From Clostridium ljungdahlii DSM 13528 (lineage in GTDB: Bacteria > Bacillota > Clostridia > Clostridiales > Clostridiaceae), in assembly GCF_000143685.1 (NCBI RefSeq), contig NC_014328.1, positions 1,922,001-1,986,000 on the forward strand: DNA of 64,000 nt. Direction: 5' to 3'. Position numbers and translations under genes: made by a program. Positions within the stretch are counted from its first letter, which is position 1, and each line of letters opens with the position of its first letter. Of the stretch, positions 34,335-43,306 are shown in pieces. A model generated the notes under the pieces. That model searched no databases. It was not told where the DNA came from and saw only the letters and a list, made by a program, of their open reading frames with translations.

Positions 34335-35855
34335 ATGGGGAAAATTGTTTTTTTTATTTTAATGATCTTATTTGCCGATCTATTTTTTAATCTATTTTTA
34401 TATGAGAAAATAAAATATAATAAAATTGTCAAATACTATGATGATGTACTTGATAAAATACTGTCCGGTAACTTTACATATAATTTTCAAAGAAAAGATT
34501 CCATATCGAATAAAATTGATAGGCTATGTAAAGATATGTTAGTATGGATATATAAAACTTTGAATTCATCTATAACTATGGGCGATGATTTGGAATATAT
34601 ATCAAATTCCTGCAGTATGTCTAAAAAGGGACTTTTAAAAATTAAAGGATATATAAATGAATTTAATAAAAATGCAAATGCTATATGTGATAAAATATCT
34701 GAATGTTCAAATTTATCTGCGAATATGGCAAATTCAGAAGTAGAAATGCGCAAATTTTCAGATAGTGTTACAGGCAGTGGCAAAAAAGCAGATGAATATA
34801 TTACACGCAGCAGTGAATCCGTAGAGAAATCTGTAACTATTCTTGAGAATATGAATTCCAGTATGGAGCTTCTGTCAAATAATATAAGTAATCTCTCTAA
34901 TATAACAGATAAAATTGAGAATATGGCAGAATTGATAAATAAATTAACTGCAAATATAAACCTATTGTCATTAAATGCTTCTATTGAAGCTGCAAGAGCT
35001 GGCGAAAATGGAAAAGGATTTGCAATTGTAGCTTTAGAAATAGGAAAATTGGCTGATGAAAGTGCAGTCTATTCTAAAAATATAAAATCACAAGTAGATG
35101 AAATAAAGGGACATACTGTTGATACTGTAAAGTCTATTGAAGACTTGATAGAGAAAAGCTCACAAGGAAAAGACTCTATAAAATCTATTAAAAATTATTT
35201 TAGTGAGTTTAGCAGTGAAATTCATAATATAAATAATAATTTAGCCTTTCTTTCACAAAAAATTGTAGAACAAACTGAACACACACAGTATGTTGCGGCT
35301 TTTAACCAAAATTTAGCAGCTTTCTTTGCTGATTTTAAAAGGGATGTTTCTGTAATTGTGGTTGAGACAGAAAATCAATCTGCTTTGGAGGATGAGAATA
35401 TAGAGTGTTCTCAAAAAATGCATTTTTCTATGGAAAAACTCACTGATTTTACAAAAGAATTTGAAAAAATAATAGAATCTAAACTTATAGAGTACTGCAA
35501 CGATATTGCAGAAAAAATATGCAAAGATAATTTTACTATTGAAAAACTTTGCGAATATGTTGGTAAAACTAACATATCTAGTTTTTATATAACAGACGGG
35601 GATGGAGTGATTGTAATGACAAATGATTCTGAAACCATGGGATTTAGATTTGAGGATAATCCTTCATCTCAGACATTTCAGTTTAGAAAAATATTGTCTA
35701 ATAGGGACTTAGTAGTGGTACAAGATTTTGTGAAAAGAGATTTGGATGGTAAATACTATAAGTTTGCTGGAATTTCACGTAGAGATAAAAAGGGAATTGT
35801 ACAGGCAAGTATTTCTATGGACGATATAGTTAATTTGAGAAATTGTTGTGCATGA
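34335..35855 (+). CDS. Methyl-accepting chemotaxis-like protein with C-terminal sensor domain
   Basis: This 506-aa protein has an N-terminal membrane helix (about 3-25) and almost no external part. An MCP signalling domain follows directly, with the hairpin tip NLLSLNASIEAARAGENGKGF near 210-230. The C-terminal 130 residues look like a PAS/Cache-type sensor (FYITDGDGVIVMTNDSETMG; DGKYYKFAGISRRD). Sensor after signalling domain is the reverse of the classical order, so it likely senses a cytoplasmic cue. No che genes are adjacent. The start ATG 34335 follows TAGGAGG by 7 nt. Confidence 0.85.
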   Translation: MGKIVFFILMILFADLFFNLFLYEKIKYNKIVKYYDDVLDKILSGNFTYNFQRKDSISNKIDRLCKDMLVWIYKTLNSSITMGDDLEYISNSCSMSKKGLLKIKGYINEFNKNANAICDKISECSNLSANMANSEVEMRKFSDSVTGSGKKADEYITRSSESVEKSVTILENMNSSMELLSNNISNLSNITDKIENMAELINKLTANINLLSLNASIEAARAGENGKGFAIVALEIGKLADESAVYSKNIKSQVDEIKGHTVDTVKSIEDLIEKSSQGKDSIKSIKNYFSEFSSEIHNINNNLAFLSQKIVEQTEHTQYVAAFNQNLAAFFADFKRDVSVIVVETENQSALEDENIECSQKMHFSMEKLTDFTKEFEKIIESKLIEYCNDIAEKICKDNFTIEKLCEYVGKTNISSFYITDGDGVIVMTNDSETMGFRFEDNPSSQTFQFRKILSNRDLVVVQDFVKRDLDGKYYKFAGISRRDKKGIVQASISMDDIVNLRNCCA

Positions 35856-35909
35856 GATGCTTGTGAATAATTTAAAATTAAATAATCTTTTAAATAGAGA
35901 TTTTTAACG

Positions 35910-35932
35910 GGCCACCCATTTTAAGGGTGGTC
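35910..35932 (+). terminator. Hairpin between chemoreceptor and dapB-like gene
   Basis: GGCCACCC pairs with GGGTGGTC (one G:T) around a 7-nt loop. It is GC-rich for this genome but followed by only a short T-poor stretch, so its strength is uncertain. Confidence 0.55.
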
Positions 35933-35976
35933 ATAAATTAGGATTAAAGATATGACTCAGTAAAATGGTTTAATTT

Positions 35977-36804
35977 TTAAATTTGAGAACTAAGTACTTC
36001 ATTGTCTAGATTGTCAATGTATTCATGAAGTATTTTTTTTAGATTTAATACGTCTTTCATTTCGTAGTATCCAGATTTTTTATAAATGTAGTTTACTGCA
36101 TTAAGAGCTCCTAGTGAAAAAGCTTTTTTTGAAAAAGATTCATGGCTTATTTCTATTCTATCCTCATCACCAATTATAAGAACTTTATGTTTTCCTACTA
36201 CCCCTCCAGCACGTACAGAGCTTATAGGAATAGGTTTATTTTGTACACCAGATATTTGAAGACCATGTTCTATTTCATCTGATAGTTTTAATGCAGTCCC
36301 TGAAGGGGAGTCTTTTTTGTTTTTATAGTGCATTTCTATAATTTGAAAATCATAATTATTTAATATAGTAGCTGCAATATTGCTTAGCAGCATTATTACG
36401 TTTACTCCTAAAGTGATGTTTGGGGCGTAAACTATGCCGTTTTTAAACTTATAGGATATAGTTTGAAGCTTGTCAATATCTTCTTTGGAGAAACCTGTTG
36501 TGCCTATTACCATATTTACTTTCATTTTTGATAGTATGACGGCATTTTTTATGGTTGCTTGTGGATTTGAGAAGTCTACCACAACATCTGGTTTGGTTTT
36601 AAAAATAGTAGCTTGGAGTTCATCAGAAGTAGTTATTTTTACTTTTGTTTTAAAATTACCAAGTAACTCTCCTAAATTCATTCCCTTTTTTTTACTATTA
36701 GGGCTGCAGATTGCAGCTACCATTTCCATGTTATCTTGTTGTAAAATACCTTCTGCAATATATTTTCCTGTCTTACCTAAACCTATTAGACCTACTTTGA
36801 TCAA
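35977..36804 (-). CDS. 4-hydroxy-tetrahydrodipicolinate reductase-like protein
   Basis: This 275-aa reductase of the DapB fold has a Rossmann start KVGLIGLGKTGKYIAEGI, then VVVDFSNP, VIGTTGFS and YAPNITLGVNV. The catalytic/substrate loop is EMHYKNKKDSPSGTAL; classical DapB has HHxxKxDxPSGTA, so the HH pair is reduced to one His. It should make tetrahydrodipicolinate for lysine and wall diaminopimelate. The altered loop and absence of dapA/lysC neighbours suggest a paralogue or a related dehydrogenase. The start is TTG 36804 after AAAGGAGG; the frame is open further upstream. Confidence 0.78.
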   Translation of the reverse strand: MIKVGLIGLGKTGKYIAEGILQQDNMEMVAAICSPNSKKKGMNLGELLGNFKTKVKITTSDELQATIFKTKPDVVVDFSNPQATIKNAVILSKMKVNMVIGTTGFSKEDIDKLQTISYKFKNGIVYAPNITLGVNVIMLLSNIAATILNNYDFQIIEMHYKNKKDSPSGTALKLSDEIEHGLQISGVQNKPIPISSVRAGGVVGKHKVLIIGDEDRIEISHESFSKKAFSLGALNAVNYIYKKSGYYEMKDVLNLKKILHEYIDNLDNEVLSSQI

Positions 36805-37107
36805 ATCAATTACCTCCTTTTTGACGCTTACAAGAAAAATTTCAAGTATTGACATCATTTTTTGTTATTTATCCCTATTTTAAAATTAGTGACAACTTAA
36901 TTCTATCATATAAGTTGCTACTTGTCATTAATAGTTAATGTATATTTATAATTTATACATAAATTCAATTAATTCTATTTTAATATAGATCAAGGGCTTA
37001 TATGAAATTTTAATTAGTAATTCCAACAAATTGTTAAATTATTATTTACATAGTATAAATAATAATTTATACTTAATATTGATTTATCCAATCGCTACCA
37101 TTTCTAA

Positions 37108-37270
37108 CCCCCCATCGCACTCTGCGAAAGCGACTATCATCAAATCGAAGATTTGAGATATCTTCTTTTCTATCAAAGTGGGGGGATAAGCAATGCTACG
37201 CGCTTGGATAACGATTTCTAAGTTTTAGATGGAGAAAAAACTCCATCTGAAACCAAGAACTCTGTTTATA
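37108..37270 (-). repeat. R1 palindromic repeat, full copy (C) with long loop
   Basis: On the minus strand it reads ATAAACAGAGTTCTTGGTTT, a palindrome CAGATGGAG/CTCCATCT and TTAGAAATCGTTATCCAAGC. A hairpin closed by CCCCCCA/TGGGGGG then follows, whose loop carries the GAAAGCGACTATCA-AAATCGAAGATTT unit also seen twice in copy D. Confidence 0.7.
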
Positions 37271-37281
37271 AGGATTTTATT

Positions 37282-37332
37282 GGAAGGAGGCTTTACTTCA
37301 AGTTATCAGAATAACTTAAAGTAAAATTTAAA
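37282..37332 (+). promoter_or_regulatory. SD-hairpin-start arrangement before the GntR-TrkA_C gene
   Basis: A very strong SD (GGAAGGAGG, 37282-37290) lies 42 nt before the ATG, too far to work in linear form. Between them is a hairpin with arms 37292-37306 and 37311-37325 (14 pairs, one mismatch, 4-nt loop). Outside the hairpin only 1 nt plus 7 nt remain, so folding sets an effective SD spacing of 8 nt. No other in-frame start is available, because a stop lies at 37312-37314. Confidence 0.6.
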
Positions 37333-37965
37333 ATGTCATCGCAAAATGTTACAAAACCTGTATACCAGAAGATAGCAATTGATATAGCTAATAGAATATT
37401 AGACGGTGATTTTTCCATAGGGGATAAACTTCATGGAAGATCATCTCTTTCAAGTCATTATAATGTTTCTCCTGAAACTGTAAGAAGAGCTATTATGCTT
37501 TTAAATGAAGTGGATATTGTAGAAGTGATAAAGGGCAGTGGGATTATTGTTAAATCCGTGGATAATTGTTTGAAATTTATAAATAAATTTAAGGACATAG
37601 GTTCCATGAATAAATCTAAAAATCAAATTTTGGGCTTATTAAATGAGAGAAATGAAATTGAAAAAAAAATTGGAGAAAGAATAAATGAACTCCTAGATTA
37701 CTCAAATAGATTTGTAAACATTAATCCATTCATGCCTTTTGAATTTAAAATATATAAGGGACTCAGCATTGTAGGGAAAACTATATGTGAGAGTAAGTTC
37801 TGGCAAAATACAAATGCTACTATAATAGGTATACGTAGAGAAGGAAATTTAATACTTTCTCCAGGACCTTATGCTGTATTTAAAGAGGAAGATATTTTTT
37901 TAGCAATAGGCGAAGAAGATGTGTACCATAAAATCAAAAAATTTCTTTATGGAGATAATAATTAG
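37333..37965 (+). CDS. GntR-type regulator with TrkA_C (RCK_C) ligand domain
   Basis: This 210-aa protein has a GntR winged helix at about 8-75 (KIAIDIANRILDGDFSIGDKL, VSPETVRRAIMLLNEVDI). A helical linker (about 95-125) leads to a C-terminal RCK_C/TrkA_C domain (about 140-207; IVGKTICESKFWQNTNATIIGIRREG and DIFLAIGEEDVYHKIKKFL). RCK_C domains bind small ligands, including cyclic-di-AMP in K+ transport proteins, so the regulator may sense a nucleotide or ion state. The operator cluster and transporter genes 0.2-1 kb downstream are its probable targets. The start is set by the frame; the SD is placed through a hairpin. Confidence 0.85.
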   Translation: MSSQNVTKPVYQKIAIDIANRILDGDFSIGDKLHGRSSLSSHYNVSPETVRRAIMLLNEVDIVEVIKGSGIIVKSVDNCLKFINKFKDIGSMNKSKNQILGLLNERNEIEKKIGERINELLDYSNRFVNINPFMPFEFKIYKGLSIVGKTICESKFWQNTNATIIGIRREGNLILSPGPYAVFKEEDIFLAIGEEDVYHKIKKFLYGDNN

Positions 37966-38062
37966 TAATATTAAAAAAATTTAGTTTTTAAGGCTTTTGA
38001 GGAAAGAAAAAAGAAAGTTTAAATCAGTTAAATAAAAATAAATTAATCAAAATATTAGAATG

Positions 38063-38094
38063 AAAAAGTCAGATAATGTAATCTGACTTTTTTT
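38063..38094 (+). terminator. Terminator of the GntR-TrkA_C gene
   Basis: A perfect 12-bp stem (38063-38074 with 38081-38092), AAAAAGTCAGAT with ATCTGACTTTTT, ends in a T-run. Confidence 0.88.
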
Positions 38095-38167
38095 AATAGG
38101 AAAGTTGATTTTTATATATACACAAAAAAATAATAGGTTAAAGCTATTATTATACCTGTTGACACTC

Positions 38168-38213
38168 ATATCATTTAATGATATAGTCTATTTAATGATA
38201 TGTCATTAAATGA
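38168..38213. promoter_or_regulatory. Three overlapping operator dyads
   Basis: ATATCATTTAATGATAT (38168-38184) is a perfect 17-nt palindrome. TTTAATGA-TATG-TCATTAAA (38191-38210) is a perfect dyad, and TCATTAAATGA (38203-38213) overlaps it. All share the core TCATT-TAATGA. The GntR-TrkA_C regulator encoded just upstream is the obvious candidate ligand. Confidence 0.6.
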
Positions 38214-38229
38214 TATATGTGAGGTAAAA

Positions 38230-38337
38230 ATGGCTAGAAATAATGCTTACTGTTTAAATGAATACATTGATTTTTATGTTTATACTGTATATAATGTATA
38301 TATACAGTATAGATATATTTTGGCAAGTAAAACGTAA
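38230..38337 (+). CDS. Possible 35-residue peptide behind the operators
   Basis: An ATG with GTGAGG 5 nt upstream opens 35 codons (MARNNAYCLNEYIDF...). The second half is dominated by Tyr, Val and Ile because it runs through the TATACTG inverted repeat, so that part may be DNA signal rather than protein. It could be a leader peptide, a remnant of a lost regulator gene, or chance. I have no homology to support it. Confidence 0.3.
   Translation: MARNNAYCLNEYIDFYVYTVYNVYIQYRYILASKT
38281..38311. promoter_or_regulatory. Perfect 13-bp inverted repeat before yip1-like gene
   Basis: TATACTGTATATA and TATATACAGTATA are separated by ATGTA. The size and symmetry fit a GntR (YtrA-like) operator, or a hairpin in the leader. 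It lies 60 nt upstream of the yip1-like start. Confidence 0.55.
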
Positions 38338-38371
38338 AAGAAAATTATTTAAAAGTAGGAGGGGAAGTTAA

Positions 38372-39055
38372 ATGTCAGAAGAAAATTCAGAAGAAAGAAA
38401 AGATGGAATTTTAAAAAATATTATTGGTGCTATAGTTTCGCCAAGAGAAACAATGGAAAGAGTCAATAAAAATCCTAAAATATGGAGATATTTAATACCT
38501 GTAACATTAATCCAGTTAATTATTTATATAATAGAAATACCCAAACTTACAAGTTTTGCTGTTTTACAAGCTCAGCAAGTGCCAAACTTTTCTCAAGCTG
38601 CAATTCCAATTATAAAAACTGGAGCTATAATTTTTACGGTAATTAGTGCATTAATTACGCCGGCATTATTTGCATTAATAATTAGTGCTGTTATTAAACT
38701 TATAGCTTCTATTTCAAAAGAAACAGGAAATTTTAAAAATTTATATTGTATAAACATATTAGCTTATGTTCCAGTTTTAATAGGTGGAATCTTAACTGCA
38801 ATAATAATGCTTTTTACAGAGCCACAAAATATAAAAAACATTTCAACTAGCCTTACATTGGTTTTAAGTTCATCAACAGATATGAAAAGTACAATTTATA
38901 AGTTGTTCTCATGTATAGATTTTTTCTATATATGGAGTGCAGTGATATCAACAATTGGTACTTCTATTGTGTTTAAAATGAAGACAAAAAAAGCAGCAAT
39001 TATAGTTTTTGTGATTTACGCTGCTGCAGTATATGTTTTTAAAGTTTTAATTTAA
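38372..39055 (+). CDS. Yip1 domain membrane protein
   Basis: This 227-aa protein has a short charged N-terminus and about five membrane segments from residue 35. The opening GIVSPRETMERVNKNP-like segment (GAIVSPRETMERVNKNPKIW) is the conserved Yip1-family start in bacteria, and the helices near AALISAVIKLIA carry the usual small-residue packing. Bacterial Yip1 proteins have no proven biochemical role; they often precede ABC exporters, as here, and may help assemble or regulate them. First gene of a probable four-gene operon. SD TAGGAGGGG. Confidence 0.8.
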   Translation: MSEENSEERKDGILKNIIGAIVSPRETMERVNKNPKIWRYLIPVTLIQLIIYIIEIPKLTSFAVLQAQQVPNFSQAAIPIIKTGAIIFTVISALITPALFALIISAVIKLIASISKETGNFKNLYCINILAYVPVLIGGILTAIIMLFTEPQNIKNISTSLTLVLSSSTDMKSTIYKLFSCIDFFYIWSAVISTIGTSIVFKMKTKKAAIIVFVIYAAAVYVFKVLI

Positions 39056-39201
39056 AAACATTGTTGAAATTGAATAGTACTTTGTGAGCTAGACAAGCTG
39101 GCATTGTTTTTGTACAGTGTCAGTTTTATCTTTATATCAATAGTTTGGAAAAAGGTTTATAATTTTTAGTAAGATTGTAGAAAAAATGGGGAGGAAAATA
39201 A

Positions 39202-40287
39202 ATGAAACTTAAATTGAATTTTGCAAAAAACAAAAAAAAATTAGCAATTATAGTAGCCGTTATATTTATAATTACAGCTATAGGAATATCTTCTTATGTA
39301 AAGTCGAGGAAATCACAAGGTAAGAAAGTAACTATATCTAAGGTAATTAAAAGAAATATAGTTCAAAGTACTACGGTTTCAGGAAGCATAGAACCGAAAT
39401 ATAGCAATGATATAACTTTAAATAATACCCAGAAGGTATCAAAGGTTTTAGTAACTGAAGGGCAACAGGTTACAAAGGGAGATATTTTAGTTCAAATGGA
39501 TACATCTGACTATGACAGTGAACTAAAAAAGCTAAAGATTGATTTAAAGAATGCTCAAAATGCAGTATCACAGTCACAAGCACAAGCGGTACCAGGGACT
39601 AGCAAAGATAATGCAGGAAATCAAACAGATTCTATTAAAGCTGAAATAGACAATTTAAATGCAAAGATAGAACAAAGTAATATAAGATCTAATGTAGATG
39701 GAAGAGTAATGAGAGTTGACGCTAAGGAAAATCAAGTCCCTAAAGCAGGAGATATGATTATTGTAGATGATATTTCACAATACAAAGTTTCTATAGATAT
39801 GAGTCAATATGATGCTATGAAAGTTGCAAAAGGACAAAAGGCTATTGTTAAAATAAAAGGTAATGATCAAAAAAAGTATACTGGTTCCGTTACAGATGTA
39901 GGACAAATAGCTCAAGTTAAGGCTGATGCTAAAGCCACCAATCAGGAAGCTAAAGTAAATGTGATAGTAACTCTAGATAATGCAGATGATAGTATAAAAG
40001 TAGGTTATGAAGCAGATGCAGAAATTGTATTTAATGAAAAAAGAAATGTAGTTTGTATGGGCTTTGATAGTGTGAAAGAAGAAAAAGGTACAAAGAAGAA
40101 ATATGTTTACATAGTGAATAGCAAAAATAAGATTTCAAAAAGATATATAAGCACAGGCATAGAGACAGATGATTATATGGAAGTTATAGATGGTCTTAAT
40201 GAAGGAGAAAAATATGTATCAAATCCTCCGGATACTCTTAAAGATGGAGATATTGTAGAGACTCAAGCAGGAGGGAACAATAAGTGA
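39202..40287 (+). CDS. MacA/HlyD-type membrane fusion protein of an ABC exporter
   Basis: This 361-aa periplasmic-adaptor-like protein has one N-terminal membrane helix (about 13-30), then barrel-sandwich halves. The first half ends [21 protein letters not shown], a short coiled-coil hairpin (about 105-160) separates the halves, and the second reads [18 protein letters not shown] beta-barrel and membrane-proximal domain (GLNEGEKYV) follow. In Gram-positive bacteria such proteins work with MacB-type permeases to export peptides or lipids. The stop codon overlaps the start of the ATPase gene by four bases. SD GGGGAGG. Confidence 0.88.
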   Translation: MKLKLNFAKNKKKLAIIVAVIFIITAIGISSYVKSRKSQGKKVTISKVIKRNIVQSTTVSGSIEPKYSNDITLNNTQKVSKVLVTEGQQVTKGDILVQMDTSDYDSELKKLKIDLKNAQNAVSQSQAQAVPGTSKDNAGNQTDSIKAEIDNLNAKIEQSNIRSNVDGRVMRVDAKENQVPKAGDMIIVDDISQYKVSIDMSQYDAMKVAKGQKAIVKIKGNDQKKYTGSVTDVGQIAQVKADAKATNQEAKVNVIVTLDNADDSIKVGYEADAEIVFNEKRNVVCMGFDSVKEEKGTKKKYVYIVNSKNKISKRYISTGIETDDYMEVIDGLNEGEKYVSNPPDTLKDGDIVETQAGGNNK

Positions 40288-40991
40288 TAATTAAATTGGA
40301 GAATTTAGTTAAGATATATGATACTGGTGCTGTAAAACTTAAGGCTTTAAAGGAAATTAATTTAGAAATTGAAAAGACAGAATATGTAGCTATAATGGGG
40401 GCATCAGGATCAGGTAAGTCTACTCTTATGAATGTACTTGGTTGTTTAGATAAACTTACAGATGGAAAATATTATTTAGATGGTGTAGATATATCATCAT
40501 TAGATGATAACAGTTTAGCTGATATAAGAAACAAGAAAATAGGTTTTGTATTTCAAGCATTTAACTTACTTCCCAAACTTACAGCTATAGCTAATGTGGA
40601 ATTGCCCATGATGTATGCAGGAGTATCTAAAAGAGAGAGAGAGAAAAAAGCTAAATGGGCTCTAGATAGGGTTGGATTATCTCATAGACTTCATCATAAA
40701 CCTAATGAAATGTCTGGTGGACAAAAACAGAGGGTAGCTATTGCAAGAGCTTTAGTAAATGATCCATCTATAATACTTGCAGATGAACCTACAGGAAACT
40801 TGGATAGTATTTCTAGTGAAGAAATAATGGAGATTTTTCAGCAATTAAATGATGAAGGAGTAACTATTGTTATGGTTACACATGAACTTGACATAGCCAT
40901 GCATACAAAAAGAACCATAGTTTTTAAGGATGGAGCTATAATTTCAGATAATCCAGTAGAAAGAAGAACTATAGTTGGGGGGAAGAAGTAA
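40284..40991 (+). CDS. ABC transporter ATP-binding protein (LolD/MacB type)
   Basis: This 235-aa ATPase has Walker [10 protein letters not shown] (about 38-46), Q-loop FQAFNLLP, signature [15 protein letters not shown], Walker [13 protein letters not shown] and switch His in VTHELD. The sequence and partner genes place it with LolD/MacB/YknY-type exporters. It starts at a GTG that overlaps the previous stop (GTGA), indicating translational coupling. The permease gene begins one base after its stop codon. Confidence 0.93.
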   Translation: MIIKLENLVKIYDTGAVKLKALKEINLEIEKTEYVAIMGASGSGKSTLMNVLGCLDKLTDGKYYLDGVDISSLDDNSLADIRNKKIGFVFQAFNLLPKLTAIANVELPMMYAGVSKREREKKAKWALDRVGLSHRLHHKPNEMSGGQKQRVAIARALVNDPSIILADEPTGNLDSISSEEIMEIFQQLNDEGVTIVMVTHELDIAMHTKRTIVFKDGAIISDNPVERRTIVGGKK

Positions 40992-40992
40992 T

Positions 40993-42204
40993 ATGAATGT
41001 TGAAGAAAGCTTTCAATCTGCACTACAAAGTATAAAATCAAATAAATTAAGATCCTTTTTAACTATGCTGGGAATAATAATTGGAATATCCTCTGTAATT
41101 ACTATAGTGTCTATGGGTGCTGGAGCAAAACAATATATTACAGGACAATTTCAGGGCATGGGTAGTAACGTAATCAATCTCCAGCTTAATCAGTCTTCAG
41201 ATAGTGCTATAGAAAAAAGAGATTATTTTACTATGGATGATATAGACCTTATAAAGGAGAAAATACCTGAAGTTACATCAGTTGTTCCTACGCTCGGAGG
41301 AGATGGAAATTTGAAGCTTGAAAATAAATCCAAGCGTGTCCAAATTGTGGCATCAACAGAAGGTTACGATAAACTTTCAAATATAAAAATGGTTAATGGA
41401 AGGTTTTTAAAAGAACATGATGTAGATATAAGGTCAACTGCAGCAGTTATAGATGAAAAAACAGCTGCAAAATTATTTCACAATACAAATGATGCTCTTG
41501 GAGAAAGTATTGAATTAAGTTCAGATGACCAAGATATAGATTTAAATATAGTTGGAGTATGTAAAGATCCAAATGGTAATCTCGGGTCCATGTCAGATAA
41601 TGCTCCCGGTTCAATATTTATACCTATAACTATTGCAGATAGAATACTTACAAATACCGATATTGGTTATATGTCAGTGATGTTGTCTGACATGAGTAAG
41701 GCTGAAGAAATAAGTTCCAAAATGGTAAAAATTCTTGAAAATAAACATCAAAACAAAAACAAGTACACAGCTCAAACTGGATTTAAAGAGCTTGAAAATC
41801 TAAATAAATCATTATCTGTTATAACAGGTGTATTGGGTGCTATTGCAGCTATATCACTTTTAGTTGGTGGTATAGGTGTTATGAATATAATGCTTGTATC
41901 TGTGACAGAGAGAACTAGAGAAATAGGCATAAGAAAAGCTATTGGAGCAAAAACTAGAGACATAAAAGTACAATTTTTAATGGAGTCTATAATACTGTGC
42001 CTTATAGGTGGAACTATTGGAACTATATTAGGTATAACAATAGGTAAAATTGCAGGATCTTTCTTAAAGATGCCCGTACCAGTGTCATTTAAAATAATAT
42101 TTATAGCATTTTCATTTTCATCAGCAATAGGTATATTCTTTGGGCTGTACCCGGCAAGCAAGGCAGCAAAATTAGATCCTATTGAAGCTTTAAGATATGA
42201 ATAA
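40993..42204 (+). CDS. MacB/FtsX-family ABC transporter permease
   Basis: This 403-aa permease has the MacB layout: helix 1 (about 20-42) preceded by SALQSIKSNKLRSFLTMLGI, a MacB_PCD extracellular domain (about 45-245), then three helices in the FtsX domain (about 285-400). These carry GGIGVMNIMLVSVTERTREIGI and the end motif YPASKAAKLDPIEALRYE. With the fusion protein and ATPase it forms a mechanotransducing exporter, likely for antimicrobial peptides or self-made peptides or lipids. The start ATG 40993 follows GGGGGGAAG; the longer in-frame start at 40975 lies inside the ATPase gene. Confidence 0.92.
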   Translation: MNVEESFQSALQSIKSNKLRSFLTMLGIIIGISSVITIVSMGAGAKQYITGQFQGMGSNVINLQLNQSSDSAIEKRDYFTMDDIDLIKEKIPEVTSVVPTLGGDGNLKLENKSKRVQIVASTEGYDKLSNIKMVNGRFLKEHDVDIRSTAAVIDEKTAAKLFHNTNDALGESIELSSDDQDIDLNIVGVCKDPNGNLGSMSDNAPGSIFIPITIADRILTNTDIGYMSVMLSDMSKAEEISSKMVKILENKHQNKNKYTAQTGFKELENLNKSLSVITGVLGAIAAISLLVGGIGVMNIMLVSVTERTREIGIRKAIGAKTRDIKVQFLMESIILCLIGGTIGTILGITIGKIAGSFLKMPVPVSFKIIFIAFSFSSAIGIFFGLYPASKAAKLDPIEALRYE

Positions 42205-42276
42205 AAATTTTTTGATTTGTTTTAAAAAGGCTATATAATATGATTAGAAGAAAGTTAAAGTACAGGGAGTGAATTT

Positions 42277-43212
42277 ATGGACAGCGAAAAGCAGCAATTG
42301 AGTATTGAAGCAGCAAGGTTATATTATAAGTCAGATTATAGTCAACAGCAAATTGCATCCCAACTTGGAATATCAAGGCCTACTGTATCTAGGCTTTTGC
42401 AATATGCTAAAGAAAAGGGATTTGTAAAAATCGACATTGTAGATCCTTTTGATGATTTAGATAATATGTCACATCAATTAAAGGAAAAATATAGATTAAG
42501 AGATGTTCGCGTTGCTTTTTCGCCAAAGGATGATTATGAACTTATAAGAGAGTATATTGGCAAAGAGGCAGCAGAATATTTAAGTGAAATTTTAAAAAAT
42601 GGTGATATGCTTGGAGTAAGTTGGGGAACTACTATGTATGAAGTTGCAAAGAATCTTGAGCCTAAAAATCTTAAGGGAATAGAAGTGATTCAGCTAAAAG
42701 GGGGTATTAGTTATTCAGAAGTAAATACATATGCTTTTGAAACTATTGAACTATTTGCAGAAGCATTTCATACGATACCAAGGTATTTGCCTTTGCCTGT
42801 GATTTTTGACAATTCAACTATAAAGGAAATGGTTGAGCATGATAGGAATATTAACAGTATTATAGAAATGGGAGCAAATGCCAATATAGCAATTTTTACA
42901 GTTGGTACTGTAAGGGATGAGGCATTACTATTTCAACTAGGATATCTAAATGATTCAGAGAAAAAGAAGTTAAAACAAGAAGGTGTAGGAGATATTTGTT
43001 CGAGATTCTTTGACGAAAACGGTAAGATTTGTGATGAAGACATAAATAATCGTACTATAGGGATATCACTAGAAAATTTAAAGAAAAAGGAAAAGGCAAT
43101 CTTAGTTGCAGGGGGATCACATAAAGTTGAGGCAATTAAAGGAGCTTTAAAAGGAAAAAATGCTAATATATTGATTACAGATAAATATACTGCCAGAAAA
43201 CTTTTAAAATAG
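42277..43212 (+). CDS. deoR: Deoxyribonucleoside regulator DeoR (SorC family)
   Basis: This 311-aa repressor has an N-terminal helix-turn-helix (SQQQIASQLGISRPTVSRLLQYAKEKGFV, about 22-50) and a sugar-phosphate isomerase-like effector domain (LGVSWGTTMYEVAKNL near 110-125). It matches Bacillus subtilis DeoR, which binds deoxyribose-5-phosphate and represses the dra-nupC-pdp operon. Its place directly before cdd-deoC-nupC-deoB-pdp, plus operator sequences identical in the core to the Bacillus site, supports the same role. SD AGGGAGTG. Followed by a terminator/operator hairpin. Confidence 0.9.
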   Translation: MDSEKQQLSIEAARLYYKSDYSQQQIASQLGISRPTVSRLLQYAKEKGFVKIDIVDPFDDLDNMSHQLKEKYRLRDVRVAFSPKDDYELIREYIGKEAAEYLSEILKNGDMLGVSWGTTMYEVAKNLEPKNLKGIEVIQLKGGISYSEVNTYAFETIELFAEAFHTIPRYLPLPVIFDNSTIKEMVEHDRNINSIIEMGANANIAIFTVGTVRDEALLFQLGYLNDSEKKKLKQEGVGDICSRFFDENGKICDEDINNRTIGISLENLKKKEKAILVAGGSHKVEAIKGALKGKNANILITDKYTARKLLK

Positions 43213-43242
43213 GTATATGAACTAAATTTCATATACCTATTT
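43207..43242 (+). terminator. deoR terminator containing a DeoR-like dyad
   Basis: A perfect 15-bp stem (43207-43221 with 43228-43242) starts at the end of deoR. Its centre TATGAACTAAATTTCATA (43216-43233) differs by one base from the DeoR-type operator at 43773, so the same DNA may serve as terminator and repressor site. Confidence 0.65.
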
Positions 43243-43306
43243 ACAAATGTTCAAAAAAGATTTATTATGTATGTGTAATAGAAATTGAGGGGAGGATACA
43301 AATTTG

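Larger units (their letters stand above)
36805..37332. other. Divergent spacer with R1 copy C and a structured leader
   Basis: The 528 nt between the dapB-like and GntR-TrkA_C genes hold AT-rich promoter sequence, R1 copy C (37108-37270), then an SD-hairpin leader (37282-37332). I checked for a lysine riboswitch in front of dapB on the minus strand and found no match. Confidence 0.5.
37966..38371. promoter_or_regulatory. Operator-rich spacer before the Yip1/MacAB-type operon
   Basis: The 406 nt contain a terminator (38063-38092), three overlapping dyads (38168-38213), a possible 35-codon ORF (38230-38337) and a perfect 13-bp inverted repeat (38281-38311) next to a TATAAT-like sequence. Together these look like a heavily regulated promoter region. 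Confidence 0.6.

Noticed and set aside
36805..37107. Lysine riboswitch before the dapB-like gene
   Set aside because: None of the conserved L-box segments is present; only a weak GACAA...TTGTC pairing is visible.
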